This document shows, piece by piece, positions 56,470 through 64,000 of a stretch of 64,000 bases of DNA. Source of the stretch: Xestospongia bergquistia (taxonomy: Eukaryota > Porifera > Demospongiae > Haplosclerida > Petrosiidae); assembly GCA_963965975.1 (NCBI GenBank), contig OZ014411.1, forward strand, positions 22,782,249 to 22,846,248, written 5' to 3'. The notes beneath the pieces are model-generated. The model was not told the origin of the DNA. It made no database searches and saw only the letters and a list, made by a program, of their open reading frames with translations. The translations under genes were made by a program, and so were the position numbers. Position 1 is the stretch's first letter. Every line of letters starts with the position of its first letter.

Positions 56470-58934
56470 ATGGCACAGGCTAAAATAGCAGAAGAACCTG
56501 ATTGGGAGCATGGGCGTCTTTATGATGAATTAACGCCTTTCAATAAAGTGCTAGATACTGAAGTCACGGCTTTAGCAAAGAGCCATTCTGAGGAATCGGA
56601 TGCTCCACTTCAACAAAGCGACCTGTTAAAACCATTTTTGTTGGATATTAGTAATTGGGGTCTCAATTATGCCTACCATTAATACTATGGAAAGGAGGAA
56701 GAAAATCCAGAAAAGTACAAGCATACTAAAACAGAGCACCCTATAAATGTTATTATTATTGGAGCTGGTATGTCTGGATTAGTTGCTGCTTATGAGCTTG
56801 CTCAAGTCGGACATAATGTTACTATATTAGAGATGCAACATCGTGTAAGTGGACGAGTAAAGACGATTAGTGACTCCCATTTCCTAAAAGGAAGTGGACT
56901 ATGGAGTGATTGTAAGTAAATGTAATGTAAAAGACCATTATAACTCTCTCTTTCTCTCTCTCTCTTTCTCTCATAGCTGGAGCAATGCGTCTACCAGGTA
57001 CTGGAGAACCAGGCTGGGATGGACCTAGTCACTTCATGTCAGACTTCTATGCTCAACAGTTTAAACTTCCAGTCATTCCTTTTATTAATAGTGACCAAAA
57101 TGGGTATTACAAGTTTTATGATCAACCAGCTATTCAAATGTCAGGTATGTTGTTATTTAAAGAAACAATTTAATCTGTTTTTGTTAGAATGGGCAAAAGA
57201 CCCTGGCAAATACTGTGACCAATTTTGGCCAGGATGGGATAACCGCTTGAAAGAGGTCGAACTAATAAAACCTGGTTTCATAGAGTCTTTAAAAATTAAA
57301 GACATAGGTAAATTATTAACTTAGTTTATTTGATCAATTGTATGGTCATTTTTAGATTGCATGCTATCAAACTTTCACTAATAATGATTGTTGTCAAAGT
57401 TAATATTACATTTTTGCTATCTTTTATTAATACTATTAATCATGACCACATGCTTACATAGCTAGTTAAATCATACCCACAGGCTTATTAAAACATGGCC
57501 ATGTTTTAGCACAGCTGCAACATTATATTTTTATTTCTTATTACTACTATTAATCATGACCACATGCTTACACAGCTAATTAAATCATGGCCATGTGCTT
57601 GCACAGCTGCATCATTATATTTTAAATTAAAAATTCTGTAGACTATAAGCAAATTACTTTATGCCTTTTTAAAAACAGCCCTTATGTCCATAAATTGATA
57701 AAATAATGTATATACCTATAAACAAAATATAATTAATGAAATGTTATATTGACTAAAATTTTATGGTGTTTCCTTTACAGGTTCATACTTTAATGCAACT
57801 ATGGCTCCGATTACAAACCAGCTTCGAAAATGGTGGGCTGAAGATCCAAAAACAGCATGGAAAAAGTGGATTGATAAATGGGCACAGTTCTCTGTAGTTA
57901 GGCTCCTTCGTAGCACGTATGCACAAGTAAAACTTGCACTTGAACAAAGTCACCACTATGCTGACACAGATGACGATGATCTTGCTGTACTTGCTGAGCT
58001 TTTGCCATGGCCCATTGAAGCTGTTGTTGCATACACTACTTATACATACATCATTCCTCTTGAAGTTAGCCTCGTTGAATTCTTAAGGGATGACCTTGGT
58101 CAATGGTGGAAAGATCCCATGCACTCTTATGAAGATGGTTTGAGTATGCTTCCCGAAGCTTTTATCAAAAAGAACAAACATGGTTGGAATAAAAAGGTGG
58201 AGCTTTCACAGAATATTGTCTTTGGTGTTTCTGCTCACGCTATTGAATACTCAGCTGGTCATGTTAAGGTCATGTGTCATAATGAAACAACAATGCAAAA
58301 ATGTGTTTTTGAAGGAGAGAGAGTTATTATAACATTGCCAATTAATGTAATTCGTGGATTAAAATTCTCTCCACCTTTACCAGGGCCTTATTACCAAGCT
58401 TTTGAAAACATCAATATAGAACCTTCAACTAAGATAATGCTACAATGTCGTCGTCGTTTCTGGCAGAACGAAGGAATTAAAGGTGGTTTCAGTAAAACAA
58501 ACATGCCTATTGGTCAACTTCATTATCCAAGTAACCCTGAGTTTAAAATACCAAGTGATGAAAGGGGTATTTTGATGTGTTACACATGGAAGAGTGAAGC
58601 ACTTCTCTTTGGGTCACAAACACCAGAGAAAGCAATTTCAGAAGCTGTTGAAGAGGTTGCAGAGATTCATCCTGAAATTACCAAAGAGTTTGAAGTAGGA
58701 GTGGTTCAATCATGGTATGATGATCCATCAGCTCAAGGAGCTTTTTGTCTTCTCAACCCAGAGCAATATGTTGCTGTGAAAGGTCTAATGATGTATCCAT
58801 ATCATTCCATTTACTTTTGTGGGGAAGCACTTTCTTATACAAATGGATGGATACAAGGAGCTCTTGAGTCTGGGTTGAGAGCTGCTTACCAGTTATTTGC
58901 GCATAATGAAAATCTTTATTCTGGCACAACCTAA
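56470..58934 (+). pseudogene. Flavin amine oxidase copy B with premature stop
   Basis: Same four-exon plan as copy A: 56470-56911, 56977-57144, 57188-57307, 57781-58934. Exon 1 is 9 nt shorter near the start (R-N-L absent). At 56680-56682 the codon that is AAA (Lys, in 'AYHKYYG') in A and C is TAA, which would end translation after 70 residues, before the FAD fold. Everything after it is intact: [14 protein letters not shown], all splice sites, and the 384-codon last exon ending LYSGTT. The promoter motif and 3' AATAAA (59041-59046) are kept. This looks like a very recent loss, a segregating null allele or a sequence error; readthrough is possible but has no positive support. Confidence 0.85.
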
Positions 58935-61316
58935 ACAAATTGAGATGAGTGGATAACTTTGAAGCAATTATATTTGCATGTGTGATTTTAATAACGTTAA
59001 AACTTAGCTTGCTATTAAAAAAGTGAAATTTTTCGTTTTGAATAAAGTAATAGCTGATTATATAGAACTACTGATAATTAATAAAACTCACATTGTACAT
59101 AGTTATAATTATCACAGGTGGACATTATGATATATGTCTTCCATAATCAAAACAAAACCATAAAAAAATTGGGAAAAATATGCTATAACTTGTGATGATA
59201 TTCCCTTCTACTTGTACATCACTTATTGAACACAACATTGTTTCTCCAACCTACTAGCAGCTAGTTTAGATATAAGGAAAAGCAGACTATACAACTAAAA
59301 TCTATAAAAAGGTTACAGCAGTTTGACATGCCTAGAGACTATGCAAAGTGAATAGTTATACCGTTATACCAAACTGATGCTATTGAAACTGCATTATTAT
59401 TGTCACATTAAAGCCATTTTATATCCATTAATTTCTAACAGTCAATTCAATATTACTGTTAATGATAAAGCTAAAATAATTTCACAATTATATACATTAT
59501 AAACTTTCCATAATTAATATTGAAAAAAGTTTTGATCTACTTGAGTATATATATATATATTGCAACAATATTGAGGCCTTAGAGTGAACATATTTCAATA
59601 TGGCCTAGATTGACATGTCATGTTGCTTACTTGATCAGTGTTACACTATTCAATAGTAGTCCACTTAGGTAGCACAGGACACTGACTAACATCAATGATG
59701 GCTACCGTGTTTTAGTAATGCAAGTTTCAGAACAGGTACTATTACCTCTGCTGCAAGGTTTACAACACTGAAACACTTAGTGAGCATTGAATTCTACTCT
59801 GTTGAGTTTTTGTTATGTGTTCACTTACATCAGACCAAAGTGAAATACTCCACATACCATCATTATCTGACAATGCTAATTATAAATATTTCATTTAACA
59901 AAATTATTTCGTCTAAATTGAAAAAATGATTTTTGTGGAAACAAAATAGTACAACAACATATATAAAACAGTTCAAACAATTAAAATGTCATCGAATGTA
60001 AGTAGTTCAGCGAGGATGAATTCACCCACCTTATACTTCTTTTGATCATAATCAGTCTCTTCTCATGTTTCCTATACTTCCTGTTACCCCTGATTGGCAG
60101 TCCTCCTGCTTCCAACTGTATTAAACTTAATTTCTGGGGCTATTTGCTCTGCTTTAAAGAGGGTCACAGCTTCATAAATATTGGGATATGATTTTGCAGC
60201 AAGCTTCTGGACTTTAGAGTGCAGCCTATGAAATGAGAAATAGAATTAGAAAAAGTGCTGTTATTTTGATGCTGTAGGTCTCATTCATTTAACTATGTTA
60301 GGGCATAATAACAACATTGAGGCCTATAAGAGTAGATGTATTTCAATATGGCTTCAATATACATGTCATGTTACTTGCATGGATCAGTGTTACAGTAAAA
60401 GCAGTTGGCTTTGGTAGCACAACACACTAAATGTCATCAATGATGGCTCCCATGTTTTTAGTAATATGAGTTAAAGAACTTGTGCTATTACCTCCTCCAC
60501 AAGTGTAAAGAACACTGACAAAAGATAACTCATGGTGAGTAATGATTTCTACATTGTTGAGTTCTTGTTATGATATGTGTTCACTTACATCAGACCAAAG
60601 TGAAGTACTCTACATTCCATCACCATCCGATAAAGATAATTAAAAGTATATGTGTGACTATAGAAGTGTATTAAATAAATTAAAGTAATAACTCAATGGT
60701 GTTGCCATTTCTAACAGACATGGATTTGATTGGTCCTACCAGCTCCAGCTACAATTTTAATAGATGTTGTACTTGGCAGTGATGATATACAATCAAATAG
60801 AGCAGGATCTATTGAATGAAATAACATTTGACATTATGTACTGTGCTTTATATTATCTAATCAATGTGACTTTTGCCAATCCATTCTATATTTGTCTATC
60901 CATTCCTTTGTTTGTTTATTCTTGTTCATATACTTCACTTGTTGGGTTGATACAGAAAACTGGATTTTAAGATCGAACATGCACTAGTATAGCAAGAATT
61001 ACTTCTAACATCACTAGAGTTATCAGAATCAAAGGAGAAGCTATGAGTCTGTTCCTGTTCTAATTATAGGAAAATGACTAATATCATCTATAAGGAGACA
61101 ATATGACATTATGTAAGGAGATGATATGACATCACCAGTAAATTCACTGTCTTCAATATCTAATCTATGCTTATTTTCATTTGCATGTATTTTATTTACA
61201 CGAGTTTTGTCATAACATTTGTCTAGTATATTGTATTATAATCTATAAGGCTTTACATCAGATGTTCACTGAATGACAAAATTGTGAATGTTATATAGTC
61301 CAGTTCCAAATAACCC

Positions 61317-61374
<58 letters not shown>

Positions 61375-62266
61375 AGCAGAAGTAGTGTAATATACTAATT
61401 GTTTTCAATGAAGACATCAAATTCATCTATACAAGACATAAAGTCCTTATACTTCATAAATTGTACAATTTGCGTGTCTTGTGAATGCACCAGCAAACGA
61501 GGGCACTAAATAAAAAGTTGGAAGCATCGCTAACCTCATTGTATGAAGTGCTATCTACAAACTATACGCTATGTTGTAAACTATGCATGCTGCTAGTATA
61601 ATATACTATAATGCATGTACAGTGAAAGCGTCGTGTGTTTTACTATTATGAAGGTGTAGGAGTGTATGAAGTCCCATCTGTAAACTAGTAGCACATACTA
61701 TAAAGCATGCGCAGTGAGTAACATAATTGTGTCATAGTATATGAACTAGCAGTATTATTATATTATATCATTTCCTTTGTCTTTGCTAAGATTTCTACAG
61801 TTGTTCTTAGAAAAAAATATGAACTAGCACTATGTGTAGATTACAGATGGCGTTTCGTATACATTCTAATGGCGTTTCATAGGCATTACAATATACGACG
61901 AAAACCAGAGCCTTAAACATCTCGTATTAAACTCTAGCACTTTACCCATTGTGCATGCGTCGTAGTATATGTACTAGCATAGTCTGGCGTTACGGCTCCT
62001 TCGCTTAGAAAGAAAGGGTCTGAGGACAACTGCATGTAGGACTCGTGAGTTCTTCCTTAACTTAATGCCTATTCCACTTGAGTCGATAATGGCTTATAAA
62101 GTCTGCTCTTGAAGCCGTATGTGATACGAGGCAGGGCTAGTTGGTAAAAGGCCAGACCCACATTGACACATTCCAGCTATACGAGTCCTGTACTTATTCC
62201 CAGACCCTTCCTCATAAGCAAAGGGGCAGCAACGCCACAGTTGACCAGATCAAGTGTACAAAAAAG
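58935..62266. other. Spacer between oxidases B and C
   Basis: It contains the 3' repeat seen after copy A, a second copy of the 54830-55560 segment (60223-60960), a long TA run (61319-61370) and a region (61540-62100) with repeated 'gtatgaagt' and 'aaactat' motifs and several CpG-containing stretches near 61640, 61700 and 61950. The last part should carry the promoter of copy C, which differs from that of A and B. No gene seen. Confidence 0.55.
61319..61370. repeat. (TA)n microsatellite
   Basis: About 50 bases of uninterrupted TA. Confidence 0.9.
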
Positions 62267-64000
62267 ATGGCAGAGGCTAAAATAGAGGAAGAACCTGATT
62301 GGGAGTGTGGGTGTCTCTATGATGAAGTGTCACCTTCCAATAAAGTCTTAGATGATGAAGTCACCTCTTTAGCAAAGAGTCATTCTAAGGAATCAGATAG
62401 TCCACTTCAGCATTGCGACCTGTTAAAACCATTTTTGTTGGATATTAGTAATTGGGGTCTTAATTATGCCTACCATAAATACTATGGAGACCAAGAAAAT
62501 CCAGAAAAGTACAAGCATACGAAAACAGAACACCCTATTAATGTTATTATTATTGGAGCTGGTATGTCTGGATTAGTTGCTGCTTATGAGCTTGCTCAAG
62601 TTGGACATAATGTTACTATATTAGAGATGCAACATCGTGTAGGTGGACGAGTAAAGACGATTAGTGACTCCCATTTCCTTAAAGGAAGTGGACTATGGAG
62701 TGATTGTAAGTAAAGATAATGTAAGAGACCGTTATAACTCTCTCTCTTATAGCGGGAGCAATGCGTCTACCAGGTACTGGAGAACCAGGCTGGGATGGAC
62801 CTAGTCACTTCACGGCAGACTTCTATGCTCAGCAGTTTAAACTTCCAGTCATTCCTTTTGTAAACAGTTGCGAAAATGGATATTACAAGTTTTATGATCA
62901 ACCAGCTATTCAAATGTCAGGTATGTTGTTATTTAAAGAAACAATTTAATCTTTTTTTGTTAGAATGGGCAAAAGATCCTGGCAAATACTGTGACAAATT
63001 TTGGCCAGGCTGGGATAACCGCTTGAAGGAGGTTGAAGTAATAAAACTTGGTTTCAAAAAGTCTTTAAAAATTACAGACATAGGTAAATTATTAACTTAG
63101 TTTATTTGATCAATTCATTTAACCAATATACATATGGTCAATTTTAGATTGTATGATAACAGAATTTCACATAATAAATTATTGTCAATGTTAATATTAC
63201 ATTTTGTTAATGTAACAGCTGCTTTTTAAATTGTAAATTCTATAGTCAGTATATGGCTTTCCTTGTCATAAATATATCCCATATGTTCATAAATTGGTTG
63301 AAATAATAATTAATAAAATATTTTTTTCAATTTGTTTAACCAATTGTATTGTCAGTTTTATATTCCACACTATCAAAATTTCACTAATAATGATTTTTGT
63401 CAAAATTACAGTTTCTTTTCTCTGATTAATTTATTAATCATGATCACATACTTACACAGCTAATTAAATCATGCCCACATACTTACACAACTTCATCATA
63501 ATTTGTAAGTACATAATAAAATTAGTATATTCTTTTATATTTAAAACACAGCCTATATGTCTATAAATTGGTTGAAATAACCAATATATGTACAAGCAAA
63601 CAAAATTATTAATAAAGTATACATTGACTATTATGCTATTTTCCTATACAGGCTCATACTTTGATGCAACTATGTCTCCAGTTATGAATCAGCTTCGTAA
63701 ATGGTGGGATGAAAATCCAAAAACAGCATGGAAAAAGTGGATTGATAAATGGGCACAGTTCTCAGTAGTTAGGCTCCTTCGTAGCACATATGCACAAGTA
63801 AAACTTGCACTTCAACAAAGTCGGCACTATGCTGATACAGATGATGATGATCTTGCTGTACTTGCTGACCTTTTGCCGTGGCCTATTGAAGCTGTTGTTG
63901 CATACAGTACTTATACATATAGCAATCTTGAATTTAGCCTCGTTGACCATTTGAGGTATGACCTTGGTCAATGGTGGAAAGATCCCATGCACACTTTTGA
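62267..64000 (+). CDS. Flavin amine oxidase, L-amino-acid-oxidase-like (copy C, 3' truncated by window)
   Basis: Exons 62267-62705, 62753-62920, 62964-63083 and 63652 to the window end, in the same phases as copy A. The ATG at 62267 ([12 protein letters not shown]) is chosen because it aligns with the starts of A and B; the frame is open further upstream but without an ATG. The FAD motif GAGMSG is present and the next motif is RVGGRVKT, the canonical form, unlike RVSGR in A and B. The Lys codon mutated to stop in B is normal here. The last exon is in frame to base 64000 (WWKDPMHTF). Divergence from A and B is higher, and the promoter region is different, so C is the older branch of this part of the array. 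Confidence 0.88.

Noticed and set aside
61980-62150. Less AT-rich segment before oxidase C, examined for a tRNA
   Set aside because: No cloverleaf with T-arm consensus could be formed; more likely promoter or 5' UTR sequence.

Overview
The window looks like a compact, AT-rich, intron-rich metazoan genome. The gene content (Roc-COR proteins with death domains, an ankyrin-death-domain gene, a tandem cluster of flavin amine oxidases) and the many 50-90 nt introns fit a demosponge such as Amphimedon. That assignment is inference; no ribosomal or mitochondrial marker is present.

Layout: (1) 1-740, the 3' end of an unrecognised plus-strand gene. (2) 3950-11107 on the minus strand, 20001-27251 on the plus strand and 32081-36803 on the plus strand: three complete paralogous genes encoding Roc-COR GTPases with two death domains and a C-terminal CaaX-like tetrapeptide (deduced lengths 942, 971 and 947 aa). 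(3) A hAT transposon remnant at 17355-18440 between the first two. (4) 37744-42579, minus strand: an ankyrin-repeat/death-domain protein of 436 aa, tail-to-tail with the third Roc-COR gene. (5) 46152-64000: a tandem array of L-amino-acid-oxidase-like genes made of one internally deleted pseudogene, one intact gene, one copy with a premature stop, and one copy running off the window. Several MITE families, minisatellites and direct repeats fill the gaps.

The most striking feature is the 5' part of the three Roc-COR genes. Between a short ATG exon and the large Roc-COR exon lies a string of exons that are each exactly 3 nt long, of the form AG|NNN|GTAAGT, separated by ordinary introns mostly of 46-99 nt. 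They number 12 in the plus-strand gene at 20 kb, 11 plus one 9-nt exon in the minus-strand gene, and 7 plus one 15-nt exon in the third gene. All are in phase 0, and read in order they spell the same peptide in all three paralogs (P-V-K-L-E-L-A/V-E), followed in each gene by a 25-nt exon. The five-codon block W-x-x-x-P just before is one 15-nt exon in one gene, three exons (3+9+3) in another and five 3-nt exons in the third. With these exons the reading frame closes exactly from ATG to stop in all three genes. I know of no described gene built this way, though I could not search.

Working together (inference): the Roc-COR-DD-DD proteins look like membrane-tethered GTPase adaptors. The neighbouring ANK-DD protein supplies the other modules that in animal DAPK1 lie on one chain (ankyrin, Roc, COR, death), so the cluster may encode partners of one death-domain signalling assembly. 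The amine oxidases would act separately, oxidising amino acids or amines and releasing hydrogen peroxide.
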